Source: JAATGA01 sp047605605
Lineage (GTDB): Bacteria > Pseudomonadota > Alphaproteobacteria > Rhodobacterales > Rhodobacteraceae
Assembly: GCA_047605605.1 (NCBI GenBank)
Contig: JASGFG010000056.1
Location: 1-26,587, forward strand
Direction of reading: 5' to 3'
Length of the DNA stretch: 26,587 nucleotides
Notes under the pieces: model-generated
Seen by the model: the letters and a program-made list of their open reading frames with translations, nothing else
The model's database searches: none
What the model was told of the DNA's origin: nothing
Shown here: one piece after another, positions 8,128 through 15,018 of the stretch
How the letters are laid out: every line of letters starts with the position of its first letter
How positions within the stretch are numbered: the first letter of the stretch is position 1
Position numbers and translations under genes: made by a program

Positions 8128-8853
8128 ATGGCAAGGGTAGCATTGGTCACGGGCGGCTCTCGCGGTATTGGCGCCGCAATCTCGGTGGCGCTGAAAGCGG
8201 CGGGTTACAAGGTCGCGGCGAACTATGCCGGCAATGACGAAGCGGCGGCGGCTTTCACCAAGGAAACCGGCATCCCGACCTACAAATGGTCGGTGGCCGA
8301 CTATGACGCCTGCAAGGCCGGCATCGCCAGGGTCGAGGCCGAGCTCGGCCCGATCGACGTTCTGGTCAACAACGCCGGCATCACCCGCGATGCCATGTTC
8401 CACAAGATCACCCCGCAACAGTGGAAAGAGGTCATCGACACCAACCTGACCGGCGTGTTCAACATGACCCATCCGGTCTGGTCGGGGATGCGTGACCGCA
8501 AGTTCGGGCGCGTCATCAACATCTCGTCCATCAACGGCCAAAAGGGGCAGTCGGGCCAGGCCAACTACTCGGCGGCCAAGGCGGGCGACCTCGGGTTCAC
8601 CAAGGCCCTCGCGCAGGAAGGCGCCCGCGCCGGCATCACCGTGAACGCGATCTGCCCCGGCTATATCGCGACCGAGATGGTCAAGGCCATCGACGAAAAG
8701 GTGCTGGCCGAACGCATCATCCCGCAGATCCCCGTCGGCCGTCTGGGCGAGCCGGAAGAGATCGCCCGCTGCGTGGTCTTCCTTGCCGGCGACGATGCGG
8801 GCTTCATCACCGGATCGACGCTTTCGGCCAACGGCGGGCAGTTCTTCGTCTGA
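8128..8853 (+). CDS. phaB: NADPH-dependent acetoacetyl-CoA reductase
   Basis: This 241-residue short-chain dehydrogenase reduces acetoacetyl-CoA to (R)-3-hydroxybutyryl-CoA, the monomer for PHB synthase. It has the Rossmann motif TGGSRGIG (8-15), NNAG (81-84), the catalytic serine in NISSING (about 133-134), and Y147 and K151 in YSAAK. The PGYIATEMV segment and the GQFFV-like end are typical of PhaB. The close relative FabG acts on ACP substrates, but position next to phaA decides for PhaB. Two overlapping ATGs are present. ATG 8128 is in frame and sits behind a GGAGGA site, and the one at 8124 is out of frame. No PHB synthase (phaC) is present in the window. Confidence 0.95.
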   Translation: MARVALVTGGSRGIGAAISVALKAAGYKVAANYAGNDEAAAAFTKETGIPTYKWSVADYDACKAGIARVEAELGPIDVLVNNAGITRDAMFHKITPQQWKEVIDTNLTGVFNMTHPVWSGMRDRKFGRVINISSINGQKGQSGQANYSAAKAGDLGFTKALAQEGARAGITVNAICPGYIATEMVKAIDEKVLAERIIPQIPVGRLGEPEEIARCVVFLAGDDAGFITGSTLSANGGQFFV

Positions 8854-8874
8854 CCGCGCCGCATAGTCCCCCGG

Positions 8875-8906
8875 AAAGGTCCGCCCCGCGCGGGCCTTTT
8901 CCTTTT
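8875..8906 (+). terminator. Terminator downstream of phaB
   Basis: A 10-bp stem with one G-U pair (8875-8884 with 8890-8899) and a 5-base loop is followed by TTTTCCTTTT-type sequence, 21 bases after the phaB stop. Confidence 0.75.
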
Positions 8907-8951
8907 CCGGCGTCCCGGCTAAGGAACCGGGAAACGGCAAAGGGGGGCACC

Positions 8952-9839
8952 ATGACGCGCAGCAAGGCCACGGCCATCGGCTTCACCGCCGTCCTGATGT
9001 GGGCGCTTCTGGCGCTGCTGACCATCGGGTCGGCCCCGGTGCCACCGTTTCTTCTGAATGCGCTCTGCTTTGGCATCGGGGGCGGGCTGGCGCTGATCTG
9101 GCTGGCCATCGGCCCCGGCCTGGGCGTGCTGCGCGGGATTTCCTGGAAAGTCTATGCCTTTGGCACAATCGGGCTTTTTGGCTATCACGCGCTTTACTTC
9201 ACCGCCTTCCGCATTGCCCCCGCGGCAGAGACCGGGCTGATCGCCTATCTCTGGCCGCTGTTCATCGTGCTGCTTTCGGGCCTGTTGCCGGGGGAACGGC
9301 TGGGACCGATGCACATCCTGGGCGCGCTGCTGGCCTTTGCCGGGGCGGCGCTGATCATTGCCGGGCGCGGCACGGGGGGGGCGGTTCCCTTTGCCGGGCT
9401 GGCGCTGGCCTTTCTGTGCGCGCTGACCTGGGCCGCCTATTCGGTGCTGTCGCGCCGGCTTGGCGCGGTTCCGACCGAAAGCGTCACCGTCTACTGCCTG
9501 GCCACCGCCGCCCTGTCGCTGGTGGCGCATCTGCTGTTCGAGGAAACGCTGTGGCCGGCCGGCGCCAAGGGCTGGCTGTCGGTCGTCCTTCTGGGCCTTG
9601 GTCCGGTGGGGGCGGCCTTCTTCACCTGGGACATCGGGATGAAGAAAGGCGACATCCAGCTTCTGGGTGTCGCCTCCTATGCTGCGCCGCTTCTTTCCAC
9701 GCTGGCCCTTGTCGCGGCGGGGGTTGCGGATGCGTCCTGGACACTGCTGGCGGCCGCGGTGCTGATCACCGGCGGCGCGGCGCTGGCGGCCCGTGCGGGG
9801 GCCAGCGCCAGAAAGGTCAGGCCTGCGTCAGGCGGGTGA
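8952..9839 (+). CDS. EamA/DMT-family transporter, YddG-like exporter
   Basis: This 295-residue inner-membrane protein has about ten hydrophobic helices in two repeated halves of five, the EamA (drug/metabolite transporter) arrangement. The N-terminus MTRSKATAIGFTAVLMWALLALL and the motif ETGLIAYLWPLFIVLLSGLLPGERL resemble the aromatic amino acid exporter YddG, so export of an amino acid or related metabolite is the best guess. The substrate cannot be read from sequence. The start ATG 8952 has a G-rich site (AAGGGGGG) a few bases upstream. The last 23 bases overlap the 3' end of the convergent YdcH-like gene. The protein ends in a short basic tail (ASARKVRPASGG). Confidence 0.85.
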   Translation: MTRSKATAIGFTAVLMWALLALLTIGSAPVPPFLLNALCFGIGGGLALIWLAIGPGLGVLRGISWKVYAFGTIGLFGYHALYFTAFRIAPAAETGLIAYLWPLFIVLLSGLLPGERLGPMHILGALLAFAGAALIIAGRGTGGAVPFAGLALAFLCALTWAAYSVLSRRLGAVPTESVTVYCLATAALSLVAHLLFEETLWPAGAKGWLSVVLLGLGPVGAAFFTWDIGMKKGDIQLLGVASYAAPLLSTLALVAAGVADASWTLLAAAVLITGGAALAARAGASARKVRPASGG

Positions 9840-9984
9840 TCTCTTCCTTCAGACGGAGTTTCTGCTTTTTCATGTCGGCGATCGAGAGGTCATCGGTTGC
9901 CGGGCTGCGCTGTGCCTTTTCGACCATGTCAGAGAGGTGTTCGTGCTTGCGGCGCAGTTCCTGCAGATGCGAAGCGATCGTCAT
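9817..9984 (-). CDS. YdcH-like DUF465 small protein
   Basis: This 55-residue, highly charged, almost wholly helical protein is typical of the YdcH (DUF465) family. It starts MTIASHLQELRRKHEHLSDMVE and ends in the KKQKLRLKEEITRL segment that characterises the family. The function of the family is not established, and its members look like short coiled-coil proteins. The start ATG 9984 has a near-perfect AGGAGG site 6-7 bases upstream, which rules out the longer frame beginning at 10047. It lies about 100 bases downstream of the methyltransferase gene on the same strand and overlaps the 3' end of the exporter gene by 23 bases. Confidence 0.88.
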   Translation of the reverse strand: MTIASHLQELRRKHEHLSDMVEKAQRSPATDDLSIADMKKQKLRLKEEITRLTQA

Positions 9985-10085
9985 GTCCGTCCTCCTGTGG
10001 TTGTATCCCAACAGCATCAGTCCAGCACGGAAACCGAGTCGTGTCATCCCTCTGTTACGCGATGGGTCAGATGTGCTGCCCCGAT

Positions 10086-10847
10086 TCAGCCAAACTCTGC
10101 CGGAAAGGCTTCGCCGCCGCGCAGGATGCGGCTTGCCTCCCCGGTATAGCTTTCGCGGTCGCCGTCATGTGACGCGCCGTGATGGATGACGAATGGCGCC
10201 AGCAGCCGGAACGCCGCCCGTCCGCCCTTTCTGGCCCGCAGGATGATCCGCCCCGCCGGCCGCCCCTGCCGCGCCGCGAGCGGCAGGACCGAGGCCGAAC
10301 CCATCCGCGAATCGAGGCCCGCCAGCACTTCTGGCAGGCCGTCGGCGCCCAGGATCATCGTCAGCCAGCCGCCGGGGTCCAGCCGCGAGGCCGCCACCCG
10401 CACCCAGTCGGCCAGCGGGATCTCGGCCCGCATCGCCCTGTCGCGCTGCGGAACGGGCGAGGGCGTGCCCTCGCGCGGATAATAGGGCGGGTTGGCGATC
10501 ACCTGGGCAAATCCGCGGCGCAGCACGCGCGGCATTTCGGCCAGATCGCCCGTCACCACCTCCATCGCGATGCCGTTCCTTTCGGCATTGCGGCGGGCAA
10601 GCTCGGCATAGGCCGGTTGCAGTTCAAGCCCCGACAGGGCGACGCCCGGCACCCGCGTGGCCAGGCACAGGCTCGCCGCACCCGCTCCGCACCCCAGATC
10701 CAGCACCGCATCGCCCGCCCGCGCCGGGCAGGCGGCGGCCAGCAGCACCGGGTCGGTCGCGGCGCGATAGCCCTTCAGCGGCTGCAACAGGCGCAAACGG
10801 CCGCACAGGAACTTGTCATCCGACAGATCCGCCTCGGCAAAGGTCAC
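10086..10847 (-). CDS. TrmN6-type SAM-dependent methyltransferase (tRNA adenine-N6 family)
   Basis: This 253-residue protein carries the SAM-binding motif VLDLGCGAGAASL (about 45-57) and the N6-adenine methyltransferase signature IANPPYYP. It matches the architecture of the YfiC/TrmN6 family, which methylates A37 of tRNA1(Val) in E. coli. The segment FLCGRLRLLQPLKGYRAATDPVLLAAACP at the N-terminus is characteristic of that family. The start is GTG 10847, which overlaps the TGA of the upstream DUF2007 gene (shared GTGA), so translation is coupled. The longer frame from 10895 is an artefact of the overlap. Substrate assignment by family only; release-factor or rRNA methylation is less likely because the enzyme lacks PrmC-type extra domains. 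Confidence 0.85.
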   Translation of the reverse strand: MTFAEADLSDDKFLCGRLRLLQPLKGYRAATDPVLLAAACPARAGDAVLDLGCGAGAASLCLATRVPGVALSGLELQPAYAELARRNAERNGIAMEVVTGDLAEMPRVLRRGFAQVIANPPYYPREGTPSPVPQRDRAMRAEIPLADWVRVAASRLDPGGWLTMILGADGLPEVLAGLDSRMGSASVLPLAARQGRPAGRIILRARKGGRAAFRLLAPFVIHHGASHDGDRESYTGEASRILRGGEAFPAEFG

Positions 10848-11059
10848 GTCCCGGCCTCGATCCCGTTGTCGGCCATGACGATCCGCGCCCGCCACAGATC
10901 GGCGTCGCGCACCAGCAGGCGCTGCGGCAGAATGCCAAGGCTGCCGTCAAGGACGCTCATGTTTACGTCCACGGCAAAGGCCGCTATACCCTCGCCGTCA
11001 AGAAGTGCCGTGGCAAAGGCGATGACCGTCGGATCGGTGGTGCGCAGAAGCTCTTGCAT
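10844..11059 (-). CDS. DUF2007 protein (putative signal-transducing family)
   Basis: This 71-residue protein matches the DUF2007 pattern: an N-terminal MQELLRTTDPTVIAFATALLDGEGIAAFAVDVNMSVLDGS segment followed by PQRLLVRDADLWRARIVM. Family members are small GlnB-like fold proteins whose role is unknown. The start ATG 11059 is only 44 bases from the divergent ispB start and has no clear ribosome binding site, so the mRNA may be leaderless or have a very short leader. A TAAGTC sequence 10 bases upstream could act as the -10 element. The stop overlaps the GTG of the methyltransferase, forming a two-gene operon seen in related genomes. Confidence 0.85.
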   Translation of the reverse strand: MQELLRTTDPTVIAFATALLDGEGIAAFAVDVNMSVLDGSLGILPQRLLVRDADLWRARIVMADNGIEAGT

Positions 11060-11103
11060 CCGCAAGACTTAGGCCGCGGCAGCAGGGGTGTCGAGGGGCG
11101 GGT

Positions 11104-12105
11104 ATGGGCCTGGACGAGGTATCGCAAAAGCCGCAGGACCGGCTGAACGCCTGGCTGGCGCAGGATATGGCTGCCGTCGACGGGCTGATCCAGACCCGGA
11201 TGGTCAGCGAACATGCCCCCCGCATTCCCGAGGTGACGGCCCATCTGATCAACGCCGGGGGCAAGCGGCTGCGGCCGATGCTGACGCTCGCCGCCGCGCG
11301 GATGTGCGGCTATGACGGACCATGGCACGTCCATCTGGCGGCGACGGTGGAATTCATCCACACCGCCACGCTTCTGCATGACGACGTGGTGGACGAAAGC
11401 ACCCAGCGGCGCGGGCGGCCGACGGCGAACCTTCTGTGGGACAACAAATCCTCGGTCCTGGTCGGCGATTACCTTTTCGCCCGCAGCTTCCAGCTGATGA
11501 CCGAGCCGGGGAACATGCGGGTTCTCGCGATCCTCGCCAATGCCTCGGCCACCATCTCCGAGGGCGAGGTGCTGCAACTGACCGCCGCGCAGGATCTGGC
11601 CACGGACGAGGCGACCTATCTGAAGGTCGTGCGCGGCAAGACGGCGGCGCTGTTTTCCGCGGCGACCGAGGTGGGCGGCGTGATCGCCGGCGCGCCCGAG
11701 GATCAGGTCCGCGCGCTTTTCGATTATGGCGACGCGCTCGGCATCGCTTTCCAGATCGCCGACGACCTGCTGGATTACGGCGGGACGGATGCCGTGATCG
11801 GCAAGAACACCGGCGACGATTTCCGGGAACGGAAGCTGACCCTTCCGGTGATCAAGGCCATCGAGGCATCGACCCCCGAGGAACGCGCCTTCTGGCAGCG
11901 CACCATCGAAAAGGGCGACCAGCGCGACGGCGATCTGGCCGAGGCCCGCGCCATCATGGCCCGCCACGGTGCCCTTGCCGCCGCCCGGGCCGATGCCCTG
12001 GACTGGGCGGCGCGTGCCAAGGCGGCGCTGACCCGGCTTCCCCCGCATGAATTGCGCCAGATCCTGACGGATCTCGCCGATTATGTGGTGGAACGGATCG
12101 CCTGA
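11104..12105 (+). CDS. ispB: Long-chain polyprenyl diphosphate synthase (octaprenyl/decaprenyl)
   Basis: This 333-residue trans-prenyltransferase elongates farnesyl diphosphate with isopentenyl units to make the side chain of ubiquinone. It has GGKRLRP (52-58), the first aspartate-rich motif LLHDDVVDE (D93, D94, D97) and the second, IADDLLDYGG (D220, D221, D224). The residue five places before the first motif is A88. A small residue there is characteristic of long-chain (C40-C50) enzymes, where aromatic residues block growth in short-chain ones. Rhodobacteraceae make ubiquinone-10, so a decaprenyl product is likely. The start ATG 11104 follows GAGGGG. The gene ends shortly before the composite repeat at the junction with the helicase gene. 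Confidence 0.95.
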   Translation: MGLDEVSQKPQDRLNAWLAQDMAAVDGLIQTRMVSEHAPRIPEVTAHLINAGGKRLRPMLTLAAARMCGYDGPWHVHLAATVEFIHTATLLHDDVVDESTQRRGRPTANLLWDNKSSVLVGDYLFARSFQLMTEPGNMRVLAILANASATISEGEVLQLTAAQDLATDEATYLKVVRGKTAALFSAATEVGGVIAGAPEDQVRALFDYGDALGIAFQIADDLLDYGGTDAVIGKNTGDDFRERKLTLPVIKAIEASTPEERAFWQRTIEKGDQRDGDLAEARAIMARHGALAAARADALDWAARAKAALTRLPPHELRQILTDLADYVVERIA

Positions 12106-12118
12106 CGGCCCCCCGATC

Positions 12119-12168
12119 CCCCTTCATCTTGGCCCAAATACCCCGGGGGTCCGGGGGCTGGCCCCCGG
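12119..12168 (+). repeat. Composite junction repeat, copy 1 (ispB/helicase)
   Basis: The core reads CTTCATCTTGGCCCAAATA followed by CCCCGGGGG (to 12149), then a CCGGGGG/CCCCCGG hairpin (12151-12157 with 12162-12168). It sits between the ends of two convergent genes, 13 bases after ispB. It is the most diverged of the four copies and is recognised by the CCCAAATACCCCGGGGG segment and the hairpin behind it. It probably acts as a transcription terminator. Confidence 0.65.
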
Positions 12169-12182
12169 CCCTGCCGGATATG

Positions 12183-14516
12183 TCAGGCTTTCGGCTTGCG
12201 CGGCGGGACGAACCGCTTGGACGTATCGCGCGCATCGCCCTTGGGCTTCGGTGCAGGTTTCGCGGCGGGTTTGCCGAACTTGGCGGCAGGCCGCGCGCCG
12301 GCATCGCCATGCGACTTGAACCCGGTCGCGCGGGCCGGACGGGCCTCGCCCTCGCCCCTTGGGGCAAAGCTGCGCCCTTCGCCCGAATGCGACTTGTAGC
12401 CGGCCGAGCGCGCCGGTTTCCCCTCGCCGCCGCCATGCGACTTGTAGCCCGCCGATTTCGGCTTGCGGTCATCGGCCTTCCAGCGCGGCTTGCGCTCGCC
12501 CTCGGGCGCATCGTCGCGCTTGACAAAGGGCTTGCGGTCGCTCTCCTCGCGCCGGGCGTAGGGCTTGCGTTCGGCCCCCTCACGCGGGGCATAAGGCTTG
12601 CGCTCCTCGCGCGGGGCATAGGGTTTCCGGTCGCCCTCTTCCCTGCGGGCATAGGGTTTGCGGTCCCCCTCTTCGCGCGGGCGATGGGGGCGGCGCTCCT
12701 CGCCCTCGTCGCGGCGGGGCGGGCGCGGGGCCTCGTCTTCGTCGACAAAGCGCGAAGGCTTGGGCTGATAGGCCGGTTTCGGCCCGCGATCCGGGCGGTC
12801 GCCGCGCGGACGATCCTCACGCGGGGCGTCGGACCGGAATGGTTCCGACCGGGGCGCATCGAAACTGCGCCGCTCGCTCCGCTCCGGTCGCGCCGCGCCA
12901 AAGCGCGGGCGTTCGGGGCGGTCAAGGTTCGGCGCCTCGGCCAGACGGGTCATCACCAGGTCGCGGTCAATTTCCGACGATTCCGGGAACCGGCCCGCCA
13001 CGCCTTCGGCGATCTGCACGAAACTGCGGTCCTGCTGCACCCGGATCGCGCCGATGGCATTGCGGTCGATGCCGCCCGCATCGCAGATCTTGGGCAACAG
13101 CCACCGCGCTTCGGCCCGGCCCGTATGGCCGACCGACAGCTCGAACCAGACCGAGGGGCCGAATTCCCCGCGTTCGCGCGGCTCGCGCGGGGCGGGGGCC
13201 GGCGACATGGCCTGATCGGACAGAACCTCGGGGGCGCTGCGCCCCTCGCGCCACAGCCGCACAAAGGCCGCGGCCAGCTGTTCCGCGCCGAATTCGTCCA
13301 GCAGGTCGCTGGCGATGGCCAGATCCTCACCCGGCGCCTCGTGCAGGGCGGGGTGTTCCTTGATCCGCTGGTCGTCGCGCGCCTGCACGTCGTCGGCCGA
13401 CGGCGGCGGGCCCCATTCGGCCACCACCTTGGCCCCCGACAGCAGCCGCTGCGCCTTGCGGAACTCGGCCGGCGGCACGATCAGCGCCGAAGTGCCCTTG
13501 CGCCCGGCGCGGCCCGTCCGTCCCGACCGATGCAGCAGCGTCTCCGAGTTCGAGGGCAGGTCGGCATGAACCACCAGCTCCAGTCCCGGCAGGTCGATCC
13601 CGCGGGCGGCCACATCGGTGGCGATACACACCCGCGCGCGTCCGTCGCGCAGGGCTTGCAGGGCATGGGTGCGTTCCTGCTGGCTCAATTCGCCCGACAG
13701 CGCCACGACCTGAAAGCCGCGGTTGCCCATCCGGGCCAGCAGGTGGTTGACGTTGGCGCGGGTCTTGCAGAAGACGATGGCCGTCTTTGCCTCATAGAAC
13801 CGCAGCACGTTGAAGATCGCATGTTCCTTGTCGCGCGCCGCGACCGAATAGGCGCGGTATTCGATGTCGACATGCTGTTTCGATTCGCCCTGCGCCACGA
13901 TGCGCAGCGCATCGCGCTGGAAGGTTCCGGCCAGCGCCTCGATCTCCTTCGGCACGGTGGCGGAAAACATCAGCGTCCGGCGGCCTTCGGGCGCGGCGCC
14001 CAGAATGAACTCCAGATCCTCGGCAAAGCCCAGATCCAGCATCTCGTCCGCCTCGTCCAGCACCACGGCCTTCAGGCCCGACAGATCGAGGCTGCCGCGT
14101 TCGATATGGTCGCGCAGGCGCCCCGGCGTGCCGACGACGACATGCGCGCCCCGGTCCAGCGCGCGCCGTTCGGTGCGATAGTCCATGCCGCCCACGCAAG
14201 AGGCCAGCTGCGCCCCCGCTTCGCCATAAAGCCATTCGAACTCGCGCCGCACCTGCAGCGCCAGTTCGCGCGTCGGCGCCACGATCAGCGCCAGCGGCTT
14301 TTCGGCGGGAAGAAGCGAGTCGATGCCGCCCAGCACCTCGGGTGCGATGGCCAGGCCAAAGGCCACGGTCTTGCCGGACCCGGTCTGCGCCGAAACCAGC
14401 GCGTCGCGTCCCGCGACGCCTTCGGCCAGAACCGCCTTTTGCACGGGGGTCAGGCTGTCATAGCCCTTGGCTGCCAATGCCGCGGCCAGCGGCGCGGCGA
14501 TCTGAAGATCGGTCAT
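12183..14516 (-). CDS. DEAD-box RNA helicase with DbpA-like domain and long basic tail
   Basis: This 777-residue ATP-dependent RNA helicase probably acts in ribosome assembly or cold-adapted RNA remodelling. The helicase core has the Q-motif region GYDSLTPVQ, Walker A AQTGSGKT (43-50), PTRELALQ, DEAD (154-157), MFSAT, TDVAARGID and HRSGRTGRAG. A DbpA-type RNA-binding domain follows (around FELSVGHTGRAEARWLLPKICDAGGIDRNAIGAIRV), which in DbpA contacts 23S rRNA. The last 180 or so residues are low-complexity, rich in R, K, E, P and G, with two repeat families (see repeats). The start ATG 14516 has AGGA 6 bases upstream. The longer frame to 14642 lacks a site. It is larger than E. coli DbpA (about 460 residues) because of the tail. 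Confidence 0.93.
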   Translation of the reverse strand: MTDLQIAAPLAAALAAKGYDSLTPVQKAVLAEGVAGRDALVSAQTGSGKTVAFGLAIAPEVLGGIDSLLPAEKPLALIVAPTRELALQVRREFEWLYGEAGAQLASCVGGMDYRTERRALDRGAHVVVGTPGRLRDHIERGSLDLSGLKAVVLDEADEMLDLGFAEDLEFILGAAPEGRRTLMFSATVPKEIEALAGTFQRDALRIVAQGESKQHVDIEYRAYSVAARDKEHAIFNVLRFYEAKTAIVFCKTRANVNHLLARMGNRGFQVVALSGELSQQERTHALQALRDGRARVCIATDVAARGIDLPGLELVVHADLPSNSETLLHRSGRTGRAGRKGTSALIVPPAEFRKAQRLLSGAKVVAEWGPPPSADDVQARDDQRIKEHPALHEAPGEDLAIASDLLDEFGAEQLAAAFVRLWREGRSAPEVLSDQAMSPAPAPREPRERGEFGPSVWFELSVGHTGRAEARWLLPKICDAGGIDRNAIGAIRVQQDRSFVQIAEGVAGRFPESSEIDRDLVMTRLAEAPNLDRPERPRFGAARPERSERRSFDAPRSEPFRSDAPREDRPRGDRPDRGPKPAYQPKPSRFVDEDEAPRPPRRDEGEERRPHRPREEGDRKPYARREEGDRKPYAPREERKPYAPREGAERKPYARREESDRKPFVKRDDAPEGERKPRWKADDRKPKSAGYKSHGGGEGKPARSAGYKSHSGEGRSFAPRGEGEARPARATGFKSHGDAGARPAAKFGKPAAKPAPKPKGDARDTSKRFVPPRKPKA
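12308..12449 (-). repeat. GYKSHG repeats in the helicase tail
   Basis: Three copies of an SAGYKSHG-like octapeptide are encoded, with nearly identical DNA (ATGCGACTTGTAGCC twice, ATGCGACTTGAACCC once) starting near 12309, 12385 and 12434. They lie close to the C-terminus, in glycine- and basic-rich sequence. Confidence 0.75.
12520..12680 (-). repeat. RKPYARREE repeats in the helicase tail
   Basis: Five copies of an 8-12 residue unit, RKPYA(R/P)REE(G/S)D, are encoded in tandem; the last, nearest the C-terminus, is degenerate (RKPFVKRDD). The DNA units differ at synonymous sites, so the array has been kept for some time rather than being freshly duplicated. Confidence 0.75.
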
Positions 14517-14703
14517 GTCTTGTCCTGAAAGGGGGGCGCTTTCGCCCGTATGCCAGATTGCGGCGCCACTCACCCCTTCGCGACGGTCCCTCCCAAGGTC
14601 CGTCACCCCCGGAATCCTCGGGCCGACCGGCGGGGCATACACGGGTTTCGCGCCGCTGTATAGCCCGCGCCTCCGCAGCGCCTTTCACGGCCTCCGCGCC
14701 GCC

Positions 14704-14731
14704 TTGACCACGGGGCGGAAGCCGCTAGTCT
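14704..14731 (+). promoter_or_regulatory. Candidate promoter for the DUF4170-waaA-lpxK operon
   Basis: TTGACC (14704-14709), a 16-base spacer and TAGTCT (14726-14731) lie 40 bases before the DUF4170 start. Both hexamers agree with sigma-70 promoters of this group. The remaining bases between the helicase start and this point show no gene. Confidence 0.5.
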
Positions 14732-14771
14732 CCGCCCGCACTTCCCCTCCCCCCGTGCCAGGAGTCTTGTC

Positions 14772-15017
14772 ATGGCCCAGCGACTGCACCTCGTCTTTGG
14801 CGGCGAACTGGTTTCGCCCGAAAAGAACGTGTTCAAGGATGTCTCGCAGATCCATATCGTCGGCATGTTCCCCGACTATGCCAGCGCCTTCAACGCCTGG
14901 AAGGCCGAGGCGCAGCGCACCGTCGACAATGCCCACATGCGCTATTTCATCGCCCATATCCACCGCTTGCGGGATGAAGAGACGCCGGCCTCCGGCACTG
15001 AGGAACTGGGGGCATGA
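14772..15017 (+). CDS. DUF4170 protein
   Basis: This 81-residue protein of unknown function matches the DUF4170 pattern: MAQRLHLVFGGELVSPEKNVFKDVSQIHIVGMFPDYASAFNAWKAEAQRTVDNAHMRYFIAHIHRLRDEE. This family is found in alphaproteobacteria, commonly beside lipid A and Kdo genes, as here. The start ATG 14772 has AGGAG 7 bases upstream. It is the first gene of an operon with the WaaA-like gene and lpxK, and its stop is 1 base before the start proposed for the WaaA-like gene. Its small size and lack of catalytic motifs suggest an accessory or regulatory role, but that is inference. Confidence 0.9.
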   Translation: MAQRLHLVFGGELVSPEKNVFKDVSQIHIVGMFPDYASAFNAWKAEAQRTVDNAHMRYFIAHIHRLRDEETPASGTEELGA

Positions 15018-15018
15018 A

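Noticed and set aside
12508..12690. Repeats in the helicase gene as a CRISPR-like or mobile array
   Set aside because: They are in-frame coding repeats with 8-12 residue units and synonymous differences, without spacers of constant length.
12129..14528. 799-codon plus-strand frame opposite the DEAD-box helicase
   Set aside because: It is a shadow frame with low-complexity composition and no recognisable domain. The helicase on the other strand is certain.
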